Source of the DNA: a marine actinobacterium PHSC20C1
GTDB taxonomy: Bacteria > Actinomycetota > Actinomycetes > Actinomycetales > Microbacteriaceae
Direction of reading: 5' to 3'
DNA: 64,000 nucleotides
Assembly: GCA_000153145.1 (NCBI GenBank)
Contig: CH672415.1
Location: forward strand, 827,208-891,207
Of the stretch, positions 35,460 to 44,036 are shown one piece after another. Position 1 is the first letter of the stretch. The number at the start of each line of letters is the position of its first letter. The notes beneath the pieces are model-generated. The model saw only the letters and a program-made list of their open reading frames with translations, made no database searches and was not told the origin of the DNA. Made by a program: the position numbers and the translations under genes.

Positions 35460-36710
35460 CTAAATAGGGGCGTCAGCTAGCAATCGCCGCACTACGGCAT
35501 CCGCGAGCAGGCGCCCCTTTAGTGTGAGCTCGATCGTGCCCTTCAGCGCGGCACGAGCATCCACTAGCTCTTCGGCGATGAGGCCAGCGACAGCTTTGCG
35601 GCCGTCAGCATCCAACGTGTTAATGTGCAACCCGTTTCGAACTCGCGCGCGCAACAACACATGTTCGAGATATTTGCTCGAATCAGCCAGGGTCTCTCTG
35701 CCAGCGGCCGGGGAATGTCCAGCGGCAATCCGGTCGGCATAGGCTGCCGGATGTTTGACGTTCCACCAGCGCACTCCCCCAACATGGCTGTGAGCACCGG
35801 GGCCGATTCCCCACCAGTCGTTGCCAAGCCAATACCCAAGGTTGTGGCGGCTCGTGTTGCTGATTGCTGGATCATCGGTACGCTTCGCCCAGTTGCTGAC
35901 CTCATACCATTCGTAGCCAGCCGCATGAAGTTTTTGTTCAGCCAGCTCGTACATGTCTGCCTGCAGGTCATCATCGACGGGTGCAACATCGCCGCGGCGA
36001 ATTTGCCCAGCCAGCTTGGTGCCCGTCTCGATAATTAGCGCATAGGCCGAAACGTGATCGGGGTTCTGCGAGATCACGTGGTCAAGCGAACGCTCCCAAT
36101 CAGCCAAGCTCTCGCCAGGGGTTCCGTAAATGAGATCAAGACTCACATCAAGACCAACCTCGCGAGCCCACTTCACTACGTGAGGAACCCGCTCGGGATC
36201 GTGAGTGCGCTCCAAAGTCGCCAACACATGCGGAACCGCGGACTGCATACCGAAGGAAACGCGAGTAAATCCAGCGTCTTTAAGCGCGAGAAGATACTCG
36301 CGGTCAACCGAGTCAGGGTTCGCTTCGGTCGTCACCTCAACATCCGAAGTGAAACCCCACGTCTCGCGCGCCGCAGTGAGCATGCGGGTGAGATCAGTTA
36401 CCGGCAGAAGAGTCGGTGTGCCACCACCGAAAAATACAGTAGATGCTTCGCGGAGAGCGACGCCAGCTTGGGCGAGCACGCCGGATGCCAGTGACATTTC
36501 TGCGATAGCTTCCGTAGCGTAGTCGGATCGCTTTGCTCCGCGCAGCTCCTCGCTCGTGTAGGTATTGAAGTCGCAGTAGCCACAGCGAACCCGACAGAAC
36601 GGAACATGAATGTAAACGCTCCACGGTCGGCAATCAGAATCGACTGCGGCGCTCTCGGGGAGCAATCCATCCAAGGGAGCGGGATCAGCTATCGGCAATG
36701 CACCTGGCAC
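35460..36710 (-). CDS. hemW: HemW-like radical SAM protein (coproporphyrinogen III oxidase-like)
   Basis: Radical SAM protein of the HemN/HemW family, 416 aa; HemW is a heme-binding chaperone rather than the oxidase itself. The cluster motif is YIHVPFCRVRCGYCDFNTY (CxxxCxxC). SAM-binding features include FFGGGTPTLLP, and the EANPDS, FGMQS and DLIYGTPGES stretches follow. The C-terminal HemN domain contains WWNVKHPAAYADRI. The chosen GTG at 36710 sits eight bases after AAGGGG; a TTG at 36716 is closer and less likely. It is convergent with the second DUF4870 gene. Confidence 0.92.
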   Translation of the reverse strand: MPGALPIADPAPLDGLLPESAAVDSDCRPWSVYIHVPFCRVRCGYCDFNTYTSEELRGAKRSDYATEAIAEMSLASGVLAQAGVALREASTVFFGGGTPTLLPVTDLTRMLTAARETWGFTSDVEVTTEANPDSVDREYLLALKDAGFTRVSFGMQSAVPHVLATLERTHDPERVPHVVKWAREVGLDVSLDLIYGTPGESLADWERSLDHVISQNPDHVSAYALIIETGTKLAGQIRRGDVAPVDDDLQADMYELAEQKLHAAGYEWYEVSNWAKRTDDPAISNTSRHNLGYWLGNDWWGIGPGAHSHVGGVRWWNVKHPAAYADRIAAGHSPAAGRETLADSSKYLEHVLLRARVRNGLHINTLDADGRKAVAGLIAEELVDARAALKGTIELTLKGRLLADAVVRRLLADAPI

Positions 36711-36806
36711 GAACAAGTCCCCTTAAGCAGCTGATCACGAGCGTGCCTCGAAAGCACTTTTCGGCACTCGTCAATTGTTGCACCTTGCACATGGGAGCAT
36801 GTAACG

Positions 36807-37484
36807 GTGGAGACTCACATTCTTTGGGACATCGACGGCACCCTCATTCACAACTCCCGCGATGGCGCCACCGTCTACCGGGACGCGTTCACGCGTGTCA
36901 CAGGAGCAGCGCCGCGTCGAACCATAACGAACCCGCACGGCATGACAGAAGGCCAGCTTCTGGCTGAGCTTCTCGAGCTGAACGGTCATCCGTCCTCCAT
37001 GCTGGATGCCGTACTCGCCGAACTCGACGAACGTACGCGCGAACAGCATGAACTGGGATTCGCGCGTGAAGCAGTCGCCGGAGGCTCGCAGGCCCTGCAC
37101 GAAGTCGCGAACAGAGGCTGGCGGAACGGTCTGCTGACCGGAAATGGCCCGCTGCACTCTCGCTACAAGCTCTTGGCAGCCGGCTACTCCATCGACGATT
37201 TCGACTGGAATACCTCGTTCTTCGGAGACCACTCACCAGATCGCCACCACCTCACCGCGCTAGTGGCACCGCGACTCGGTGCGGGCACTCCCATAATTAT
37301 TGGAGATACGCCCAACGATGGGCTAGCCGCTGACTCCGCAAACATCCCCTTCATCGCTGTCGCGACCGGAGCGTACACAGTCGCGGAACTGCGCAACACA
37401 AGCGCCCTCGTCGTAGTCGAAGATCTCGAACGTGGCCTCGCCGACGTTCTCAACACAATCAGTGAGCTGACCAACCGCGGCTAG
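36807..37484 (+). CDS. HAD-superfamily hydrolase (phosphatase-like)
   Basis: A 225-aa protein with the HAD motif I at the N-terminus (LWDIDGTLIHNS, nucleophile Asp in DxDGT), a helical cap with AELLELNG, the motif II-type GLLTGN, and motif IV in PIIIGDTPNDGLAA. This set suits a small-molecule phosphatase such as phosphoglycolate phosphatase-like proteins. The GTG at 36807 starts the gene, divergent from hemW by 96 bases. Substrate unknown. The 3' end faces the DUF1990 gene with four bases between. Confidence 0.88.
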   Translation: METHILWDIDGTLIHNSRDGATVYRDAFTRVTGAAPRRTITNPHGMTEGQLLAELLELNGHPSSMLDAVLAELDERTREQHELGFAREAVAGGSQALHEVANRGWRNGLLTGNGPLHSRYKLLAAGYSIDDFDWNTSFFGDHSPDRHHLTALVAPRLGAGTPIIIGDTPNDGLAADSANIPFIAVATGAYTVAELRNTSALVVVEDLERGLADVLNTISELTNRG

Positions 37485-37488
37485 CGTC

Positions 37489-38082
37489 CTAATTTGTTGG
37501 AATCGCTCCCGAAAGAGCACGCAAGTAGCGCCCAACCACGATGTGCTGCAGAAGACGGAGCGCAGGCGACAGCAGCATCCACTTGATGGACGCAGGTCGC
37601 GAGAACGAGCGAACCGTTATCCACACCGAGTTGTCGTCACGCCGCTCAATCATGAACGCCTCTTCGCCACGCAGCGGATGCCCTTCTAACGTTCCATACG
37701 CAAACCCGGCACTCTGTGGTTCGTCAACGACGTACACCACCCGCACAGGCTCATGAGCGGTGAACCACCCGCGACCAACGCCAAGAATAATTGTGTCTCC
37801 CGGGCGAACTTTAGGGTGCGAAGTGCTGTCCTTCGACAGATCAAGTGGCTGACCAGCCGGATCACGCGGCAGCAGCGTTACGCCAAAACCGCTGCGGCGC
37901 TTGACACCCCACGTGAGAATCTGTTCTCTCGCAAAAACCCAGCGCTCCTCGCCGTGCCCGATGCGCGCACTTCGATTGACGCGACGAAAACCTGTCGGCG
38001 GAAGTACCGTAAATGTGCTGCCGCGCGTGGCACCCACCGCTCCGTATGTAACGGGCGCATTGGGGTAGGTGCGAGCATCCAA
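37489..38082 (-). CDS. DUF1990 family protein
   Basis: A 197-aa cytosolic protein. Family-like features are TYGAVGATRG near the start, the GHGEERWVFAREQILTWGVKRRSGF stretch, GDTIILGVG, and the AGFAYGTLEGHPLRGEEAF motif. The fold resembles the START-like or SRPBCC type, suggesting ligand binding. The start is probably TTG at 38082, five bases after the lepA stop, so it is likely co-transcribed with lepA. The function is unknown, and the TTG start is uncertain. Confidence 0.82.
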   Translation of the reverse strand: MDARTYPNAPVTYGAVGATRGSTFTVLPPTGFRRVNRSARIGHGEERWVFAREQILTWGVKRRSGFGVTLLPRDPAGQPLDLSKDSTSHPKVRPGDTIILGVGRGWFTAHEPVRVVYVVDEPQSAGFAYGTLEGHPLRGEEAFMIERRDDNSVWITVRSFSRPASIKWMLLSPALRLLQHIVVGRYLRALSGAIPTN

Positions 38083-38087
38083 TTCGT

Positions 38088-39956
38088 CTACTTCTTCTCT
38101 TTGCCGGACTCGACGTCACCAGACAGTGCCGCAATAAATGCAGCCTGCGGCACCTCGACGCGACCAACCATCTTCATGCGCTTCTTGCCCTCTTTTTGCT
38201 TCTCGAGGAGCTTACGCTTGCGGCTAATATCGCCGCCGTAGCACTTAGCCAAAACGTCTTTGCGCATCGCGCGAATTGACTCACGAGCGATGATTTTGGA
38301 GCCGATTGCTGCCTGGATAGGAACCTCAAATTGCTGACGCGGAATCAGTTTCTTCAAGCGTTCGGTCATCAGCACGCCGTACGCATACGAATTGTCGCGG
38401 TGCACGATCGCGCTAAACGCGTCCACCGCCTCACCCTGAAGCAGAATGTCCACCTTTACGAGGTCAGCCTCTTGATGGCCGCTGGGCTCATAGTCGAGGC
38501 TTGCATAGCCCTGCGTTCGGCTCTTCAAGTGATCAAAGAAGTCGAAAACGATTTCGCCGAGCGGCATCGTGTAGTGAAGCTCCACGCGGTCTGTACCGAC
38601 ATATTCCATGCCCTGCATAGTTCCGCGACGCGACTGGCACAACTCCATGACCGTGCCGACGAAATCCTTCGGCGTAAGAACCGATGCCTTCACCATCGGT
38701 TCGCTCACACTAGCGATCTTGCCGCCAGGGAACTCGCTCGGGTTCGTCACGGTGGTGGACTTCTTATCGTCACCCATCACTTCGTAAATCACCGACGGCG
38801 CCGTGGCGATCATGTCGAGGTTAAACTCGCGTTCGAGCCTCTCACGCACTATCTCCAAGTGCAGCAGCCCCAAAAATCCGCAACGGAAACCGAACCCGAG
38901 AGCAACTGACGTCTCAGGCTCATAAACGAGCGCAGCATCCGACAGTTTGAGCTTGTCGAGGGCCTCGCGCAGCACGGGGTAATCGGAACCATCAATCGGG
39001 TACAGTCCCGAGAAAACCATCGGCTTGGGCTCGGAATAACCCTTGAGCGGAACCGTAGACGGTTTAGCGAAGTTGGTGACCGTATCTCCAACCTTGCTCA
39101 GGCGCACGTCCTTCACGCCCGTGATGAGGTATCCAACTTCGCCAACACCGAGCCCCTTAGTCGGCGTGGGCTCCGGTGAGCTCACACCAATTTCAAGCAA
39201 CTCATGCGCCGACTTCGTCGACATCATCATGACTTTCTCGCGCGGCGCCATCTTGCCGTCAATCATTCGCACATACGTAATAACACCGCGGTAGGCGTCA
39301 TAAACGGAGTCGAAAATCATTGCGCGAGCCGGAGCATCCGGGTCACCCACTGGGGCGGGAATCAGGCGCGTGGCCTCATCTAAGAGCTCAGGGACGCCCA
39401 TGCCCGTCTTACCGGACACCCGAAGGACAGTCGCCGGGTCGCAACCAATAAGGCCAGCAATTTCCTCGGCGTACTTATCGGGATCGGCGGCAGGCAAATC
39501 GATCTTATTCAGCACCGGAATGATCGTAAGGTCATTCTCCATTGCCAAATACAGGTTTGCGAGCGTCTGGGCCTCAATGCCCTGCGCCGCATCCACCAAA
39601 AGAATCGCACCCTCGCACGCAGCCAACGAACGCGACACCTCGTAGGTGAAGTCGACGTGACCAGGAGTGTCGATCATGTTGAGCGCGTAAGCCTGCTCTT
39701 TACCATTCTCGTCGGTAAGAGACCACGGCATGCGAACAGCTTGGCTCTTGATCGTGATGCCGCGCTCACGCTCAATATCCATGCGGTCTAGGTACTGCGC
39801 CCGCATATCGCGGTCGCTAACAACCCCCGTGACCGACAACATGCGGTCAGCGAGGGTCGACTTGCCATGATCGATATGCGCGATGATGCAAAAGTTGCGG
39901 ATGAACGCGGGATCGGTCGAAGCAGGCTCAAGTGTGTAAGAAGCGCGAGGAGACAT
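38088..39956 (-). CDS. lepA: Elongation factor 4 (LepA)
   Basis: Ribosomal GTPase that remodels stalled ribosomes or assists 30S biogenesis, 622 aa. G1 is AHIDHGKST near residue 27, followed by [16 protein letters not shown] (G3) and NKID (G4). The EF-Tu-like domain 2, the EF-G-like domains and the LepA-specific C-terminal domain follow, with SGDVESGK at the end. The ATG at 39956 lies after GGGCGG. It lies between hemW and rpsT as in most actinobacteria, with the HAD, DUF1990 and DUF4190-type genes inserted. Confidence 0.96.
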   Translation of the reverse strand: MSPRASYTLEPASTDPAFIRNFCIIAHIDHGKSTLADRMLSVTGVVSDRDMRAQYLDRMDIERERGITIKSQAVRMPWSLTDENGKEQAYALNMIDTPGHVDFTYEVSRSLAACEGAILLVDAAQGIEAQTLANLYLAMENDLTIIPVLNKIDLPAADPDKYAEEIAGLIGCDPATVLRVSGKTGMGVPELLDEATRLIPAPVGDPDAPARAMIFDSVYDAYRGVITYVRMIDGKMAPREKVMMMSTKSAHELLEIGVSSPEPTPTKGLGVGEVGYLITGVKDVRLSKVGDTVTNFAKPSTVPLKGYSEPKPMVFSGLYPIDGSDYPVLREALDKLKLSDAALVYEPETSVALGFGFRCGFLGLLHLEIVRERLEREFNLDMIATAPSVIYEVMGDDKKSTTVTNPSEFPGGKIASVSEPMVKASVLTPKDFVGTVMELCQSRRGTMQGMEYVGTDRVELHYTMPLGEIVFDFFDHLKSRTQGYASLDYEPSGHQEADLVKVDILLQGEAVDAFSAIVHRDNSYAYGVLMTERLKKLIPRQQFEVPIQAAIGSKIIARESIRAMRKDVLAKCYGGDISRKRKLLEKQKEGKKRMKMVGRVEVPQAAFIAALSGDVESGKEKK

Positions 39957-40024
39957 CCGCCCAATTCTCCCACGATAGCGACGATCCTGCGTGCACCTGA
40001 CTTATGGGGTGTTCCGAGGACCGA

Positions 40025-40411
40025 TTAGAGCGCTGCGAGAAGTAGGAATGGCAACGAAATAACCGCTCCCGCGACGACGATCACAACCCAACCAAACGTT
40101 GCGACTATCGCCAGCACGATGCCCCAGATCGAGAAGCTACGCCCCGACGGCTCATCCCGTAACCCGAAAACGCCCAACACAATCGCGGCCAGCGGCACCA
40201 CAACACTCTGTGCAAAGAAGAACGAGGCAATACCCAAGCTCAGAGCCAGAATGCTGAGCGTGCGCTGCGGACGAGCAACGGATGCCGGAGGGAGAGATTC
40301 AGGCGCTGCATTCGTAGCGCTTGTGCCACCCTGATCTGTGGGGGCCGCAGCATCGAATGAAGAATCGGCGGTCGAATCGGCGGGAAGATTAGAAAGAGTC
40401 GAAGTAGTCAT
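40025..40411 (-). CDS. DUF4190-like small membrane protein
   Basis: A 128-aa protein: a Ser/Thr/Ala-rich hydrophilic head of about 45 residues, then RTLSILALSLGIASFFFAQSVVVPLAAIVLGVFGLRDEPSGRSFSIWGIVLAIVATFGW with two or three hydrophobic helices. The first pair of helices and the GLRDEPSGRSFSIWGI loop suit DUF4190. The chosen ATG at 40411 is followed by TTSTLSNLP; an ATG at 40717 would take in the 71-bp repeat and is rejected. Function unknown. It is divergent from rpsT. Confidence 0.8.
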   Translation of the reverse strand: MTTSTLSNLPADSTADSSFDAAAPTDQGGTSATNAAPESLPPASVARPQRTLSILALSLGIASFFFAQSVVVPLAAIVLGVFGLRDEPSGRSFSIWGIVLAIVATFGWVVIVVAGAVISLPFLLLAAL

Positions 40412-40589
40412 AAGTCCAGAGTAGAAAAAAGGGTCACCCTGCTGAATCGGGGTAACCCCCGGAAATCTGGGAGGGACCACCCGCCGCCTGAGACAGAGGC
40501 GTGAAGCTTGGCGTGGCAAAATCGCGCAAGAAACCGAGCTGAGGTACCTTGGTTGCTGAAGACAACAGGTACAGGAACCGACAACAACG

Positions 40590-40727
40590 CCGTGCAAACA
40601 TAGTTTGCTCGGCGTTGGGGTCGCGCAATTGCTCCGCAATTGCCATAGCTCCACCGGAACCCGTGCAAACATAGTTTGCTCGGCGCTGGGGTCGCGCAAT
40701 TGCTCCGCAATTGCCATAGCTCCACCG
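40590..40727. repeat. 71-bp tandem duplication with palindromes upstream of rpsT
   Basis: Two copies (40590-40660 and 40661-40727) differ at one base over their common length. Each contains the dyad GCAAAC-ATA-GTTTGC (40594-40608, 40665-40679) and a pair of GCAATTGC palindromes three bases apart, able to form an eight-base stem (40625-40643, 40696-40714). They lie in the 455-base gap 40412-40866 between the DUF4190-like gene and rpsT. Confidence 0.9.
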
Positions 40728-40866
40728 CGCTGGTAACATTGCCCGTTGGCTTATGCATACGGTTCTTCGTCGAACATTATGCGCATCGCGGCCGGGAATC
40801 AGAACACCGATTCTCTTCCACGGCCGCCCCACCATCTCTGATCCACAAACAAGAAAGCACATAAAC

Positions 40867-41127
40867 GTGGCAAATATTAAGTCGCAGATCAAGCGCATCG
40901 GCACCAACAAGAAGGCACAAGACCGCAACCGTGCGGTCAAGAGCCAGGTCAAGACCGCTATCCGCGCAACCCGCGAAGCAATCACCGCGGGTGACAAAGA
41001 GACCGCAACCGCACGCCTGCTCGCAGCAACCAAGACTCTCGACAAGGCTGCAGGCAAGGGCGTACTGCACAAGAACCAGGCAGCGAACCGCAAGTCGGCC
41101 ATCGCCAAGCAGGTCGCAGCACTCTAA
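40867..41127 (+). CDS. rpsT: 30S ribosomal protein S20
   Basis: Small-subunit protein that binds 16S rRNA, 86 aa, strongly basic and helical. The GTG at 40867 begins [20 protein letters not shown], the normal S20 N-terminus; a reading from 40753 would add 38 unlike residues. The sequence includes [15 protein letters not shown] and ends [11 protein letters not shown]. An AAGAAAG site precedes the start. It is divergent from the DUF4190-like gene and ends at a strong bidirectional terminator shared with holA. Confidence 0.96.
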   Translation: MANIKSQIKRIGTNKKAQDRNRAVKSQVKTAIRATREAITAGDKETATARLLAATKTLDKAAGKGVLHKNQAANRKSAIAKQVAAL

Positions 41128-41155
41128 AGACCTCTAGTCGGCCCAACGCCGACCA

Positions 41156-41196
41156 CACTAAACGCCTCTACCGTTCACGGTTGGAGGCGTTTAGTG
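41156..41196. terminator. Bidirectional terminator between rpsT and holA
   Basis: The perfect 13-base stem CACTAAACGCCTC/GAGGCGTTTAGTG encloses a 15-base loop that can itself pair as ACCG/CGGT. It lies between convergent rpsT and holA and can serve both. No long T-run is present on either side. Confidence 0.85.
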
Positions 41197-41197
41197 G

Positions 41198-42241
41198 TTA
41201 ACGGTTACCGCGCGCTGCCACTACCGCGATCATGCGCTCTAAGGCAAAAACAGGGTCCCGCCCCAAACCTTTCACTTGAGCATCCGTGTCGGCAATCGTC
41301 TCGATAGCTGCGCCCAAACCCTCGTCGCTCCAGCCCTTCACATCTTTCATGGCGCGCTCCGCCTGCCACGGTGCCATACCGAAAGTCTTCGCCGCCTGCC
41401 CCGACGACATCGAACCACCCGAAAGTTTTGCCATTGTGCGCAGCTTCATGGCGAACGCCGCAACGATGGGCACAGGGTCCGCTCCCGAGGCCAACGCATG
41501 GCGCAGAAGAACCAGAGCCTCCCCTGGCCGTCCTGCAATAGCAGAATCAGCCACCTTGAACGCGCTGGTCTCTACTCTGCCCGAGTAATAGCGAGCGACA
41601 GTTGCCTCATTGATTTCGTCGGCATCGTCAGCAATCAGCTGCTGACACGCAGCGGCAAGCTCCGCAAGGTCAGCAGAGAAAGCCGACACGAGCGTACGCA
41701 AAGCACCAGGCGTCACGCGGCGGCCCTTGCTGGAAAATTCGGCAGCGGCGAATTCGTACTTTTCGGTGTCTTTCTTCAGATCGACGCACATAATTTCAAT
41801 GCCACCGCCTGCGCCAGCGCGAATAGCATCCAGCAGCTTCTTACCGCGGACTCCCCCAGCGTGACGAAGAACCACATATGTGTCATCAGCGGGAGCATTC
41901 AAGTAGGAAAGTGTCTCGGTTATGAACGCATCCGTACACTTCTCGACATTCGTTATCCGGATCAATCGGGGTTCGCTGAACAGCGAAGGGCTCGCCAAAC
42001 TAATCAGTTCACCCGGAGCATACTGATCTGCTTCAAGATCGCTCACTTCAAGATCGCTCACTTCAAGACTGGGATCTTCTACTTTGAGCGTCTCGCGCAA
42101 CAATCGAATTGCTCGGTCAGCCAGAAAACCCTCAGTACCGCTCACCAGAACGATAGGTGCCGGTCGAACCTTGTTCCACGCCAATTGTGGGATTGCAACC
42201 TTCGCCTTAGCCGACGATCGTGCGGGGGGTTTAACAGCCAC
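41198..42241 (-). CDS. holA: DNA polymerase III subunit delta
   Basis: Clamp-loader subunit that opens the beta clamp, 347 aa. Family features are the VLVSGTEGFLADRAIRLLRE start of domain I, the long helical middle and the C-terminal KGLGRDPVFALERMIAVVAARG. The chosen GTG at 42241 lies after AGGAG; an ATG at 42292 is further off. Two and a half in-frame copies of a 15-bp unit at 42031-42068 give the repeated LEVSD in domain I, in a surface-type stretch. It is convergent with rpsT and lies in the usual comEC-holA-rpsT order. Confidence 0.93.
   Translation of the reverse strand: MAVKPPARSSAKAKVAIPQLAWNKVRPAPIVLVSGTEGFLADRAIRLLRETLKVEDPSLEVSDLEVSDLEADQYAPGELISLASPSLFSEPRLIRITNVEKCTDAFITETLSYLNAPADDTYVVLRHAGGVRGKKLLDAIRAGAGGGIEIMCVDLKKDTEKYEFAAAEFSSKGRRVTPGALRTLVSAFSADLAELAAACQQLIADDADEINEATVARYYSGRVETSAFKVADSAIAGRPGEALVLLRHALASGADPVPIVAAFAMKLRTMAKLSGGSMSSGQAAKTFGMAPWQAERAMKDVKGWSDEGLGAAIETIADTDAQVKGLGRDPVFALERMIAVVAARGNR
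42031..42060. repeat. In-frame 15-bp tandem repeat inside holA
   Basis: Two perfect copies of a 15-bp unit lie end to end (42031-42045 and 42046-42060), and a partial third begins at 42061. On the holA strand the unit encodes one LEVSD pentapeptide, so slippage changes the length of the delta subunit without a frameshift. Confidence 0.9.
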
Positions 42242-42308
42242 GAGACTCCTCAACTTGAATTGCGAACTCAGCCTAATGCCGCCCGCCCACATGCGCGTCG
42301 GGGAAGGA

Positions 42309-43949
42309 CTATTCCTTGATCTTGTCGCTCACTGCTAGCTCTGCTGAGTCATCGAACTCCGTCTCGAGGACTTCCTGATCGGTCAAATCAGAAGCAAACG
42401 CAGCAGGACCTGAAAGTCGAGAACTCGCAATGAGCGCGCCCACGAATATCAGCAGTGCTGCCCCGGTGAGAGCTAGATAGACAAATGGAGGAATACCGAA
42501 ATAGTTCGACGCGGACGCCACCGGAAGGCCAGTAGGAGAGTAAAGATTCGGCCACGAGGTCAGAATTAGCCACCAATTGTTTCCCCAGGCAATAATCGCG
42601 CTTCCGGCAATCACAAGCACAAACAGCCGGCTTCGCACTCGAAGCGAAAAGCGCCTCCCCAGAACTCCAAAGAACCCGGCGAACACCATCGAGTATGCGA
42701 GGATTCCGCCGAAAACGTACCGGCCCTGCACTCCTCTTTCGGCGACCCCGAACATTTCATAAATCTTGAAGGAGTTGACAAAGAGAGTGGCGATGATGAT
42801 CGCGGGGAAAGACAAAAGCACGATCGCGGTTCCGCGGTTGCGGGAGAAAACAACGACCACGATCAAGGCGATCACGAGAACTACCCCTGCAATTCCAACC
42901 AGCACAACAGGAACATCATGACCGCCGTCTTCTACGCGTACTCCTCGCGCCCAGAATAGCGAGTTCATCCTCAACCAGAAGTTGGCGAAGTACTTCAGAA
43001 AATCAATATCTGCTAGCGGTTCGCTCAGCGGACTCCGCAGGTTTCCAGCCACGCTTGGTTGAACTGAGCCGACAAGAACTATGTTGCGAATCCACCACCA
43101 TCCCCCGATCAGTGCAGCGACGATCGATGGAGTGAGCGCAAGCAGTAGCTTGTTTCTCCTCTTCGGATGCCCCGAGAATATCGCCAAGAATGAAAGCCAG
43201 ACGATCATCGGAATCGCGAAGAGGGCAAATCCCTTAGTCAACAGAGCCATTCCAAAGAGGACTCCAGACCCAATAAGCAGACTGGTGGTGTAGTTGGGCG
43301 TATACCGCGCTCGTATCAGCAGGTACAACGCACCACTGATTGTCGGGACCAGAAGAGTATCGTTCGAAACTAGGCCCGCGAACCCGATGAAAAACGGAAT
43401 TGAGAGCAGAGAGTAGGCACCGATAATTCCAAGCGATCGGGAGCCGGAAACTAGGCGGATGGATCCCGCAATCGCTGGAACGGAAAGGGTCACCAAGAAG
43501 ACCGAGAATATTCGCATCAGCAGCATGGCTTGGTCCCACTTCAAGTTGTCGAGGTCTGCTGTCGCAACGACACCGGCTGTGAGGAAGTAGTACAGCGGTG
43601 GATGTTGCACCATGTTGTCGATATCGGAGAGATCGGGCCCTGAATCGGCAAGAACGTGTGAACGATCCTCAGCGAGGGGAATCGGATCGAGCTTTGAGAC
43701 ATTGGCAAGCGCTCGACCAGACTCGAGCCAGGCAAGATGCACGGATGGCTCTATCCCCGCTTCGTAGGGAAGTGGCCAACCACCACCATCCACTACGCGC
43801 ACTACAGAGTTGTAGTGGTTCCGCTCGTCAGGACCGCCAAAGTACGGAACGGCGACCGCAGCAAAAACTCCGGCCAGAAAAACAAGAAGCGTTGCTGCCG
43901 CGATGTGAACGAGATACGCACGCTCGCTACTTATTCGTACTTCTCGCAC
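42309..43949 (-). CDS. DUF2142-like polytopic membrane protein (GT-C/glycosyltransferase-39-like)
   Basis: A 546-aa protein with about 11-13 hydrophobic helices. The N-terminal region after the first helix reads PYFGGPDERNHYNSVVRVVDGGGWPLP, which suits the DUF2142/GT-C glycosyltransferase fold, where an acidic pair lies in the first extracytoplasmic loop. It therefore may transfer a sugar from a polyprenyl carrier, but no sugar or acceptor is shown. The start is GTG at 43949, after AAGGGG. It interrupts the common comEC-holA adjacency and stands on the same strand. Confidence 0.72.
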   Translation of the reverse strand: MREVRISSERAYLVHIAAATLLVFLAGVFAAVAVPYFGGPDERNHYNSVVRVVDGGGWPLPYEAGIEPSVHLAWLESGRALANVSKLDPIPLAEDRSHVLADSGPDLSDIDNMVQHPPLYYFLTAGVVATADLDNLKWDQAMLLMRIFSVFLVTLSVPAIAGSIRLVSGSRSLGIIGAYSLLSIPFFIGFAGLVSNDTLLVPTISGALYLLIRARYTPNYTTSLLIGSGVLFGMALLTKGFALFAIPMIVWLSFLAIFSGHPKRRNKLLLALTPSIVAALIGGWWWIRNIVLVGSVQPSVAGNLRSPLSEPLADIDFLKYFANFWLRMNSLFWARGVRVEDGGHDVPVVLVGIAGVVLVIALIVVVVFSRNRGTAIVLLSFPAIIIATLFVNSFKIYEMFGVAERGVQGRYVFGGILAYSMVFAGFFGVLGRRFSLRVRSRLFVLVIAGSAIIAWGNNWWLILTSWPNLYSPTGLPVASASNYFGIPPFVYLALTGAALLIFVGALIASSRLSGPAAFASDLTDQEVLETEFDDSAELAVSDKIKE

Positions 43950-44036
43950 CCATAAACCCCTTGCCTCGATTTTCCACCCTAAACCACCGATCCACTAAGC
44001 AACTACCGCTGAACTTGCGGGCACCCACAGTGTCGC

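Noticed and set aside
40412-40717. N-terminal extension of the DUF4190-like protein through the 71-bp repeat
   Set aside because: The extension is repeat-derived and lacks family similarity; the ATG at 40411 gives a normal protein.
41276-42319. Open frame of 347 codons opposite holA
   Set aside because: Antisense shadow; the delta subunit on the minus strand is convincing, and this frame has no family signature.
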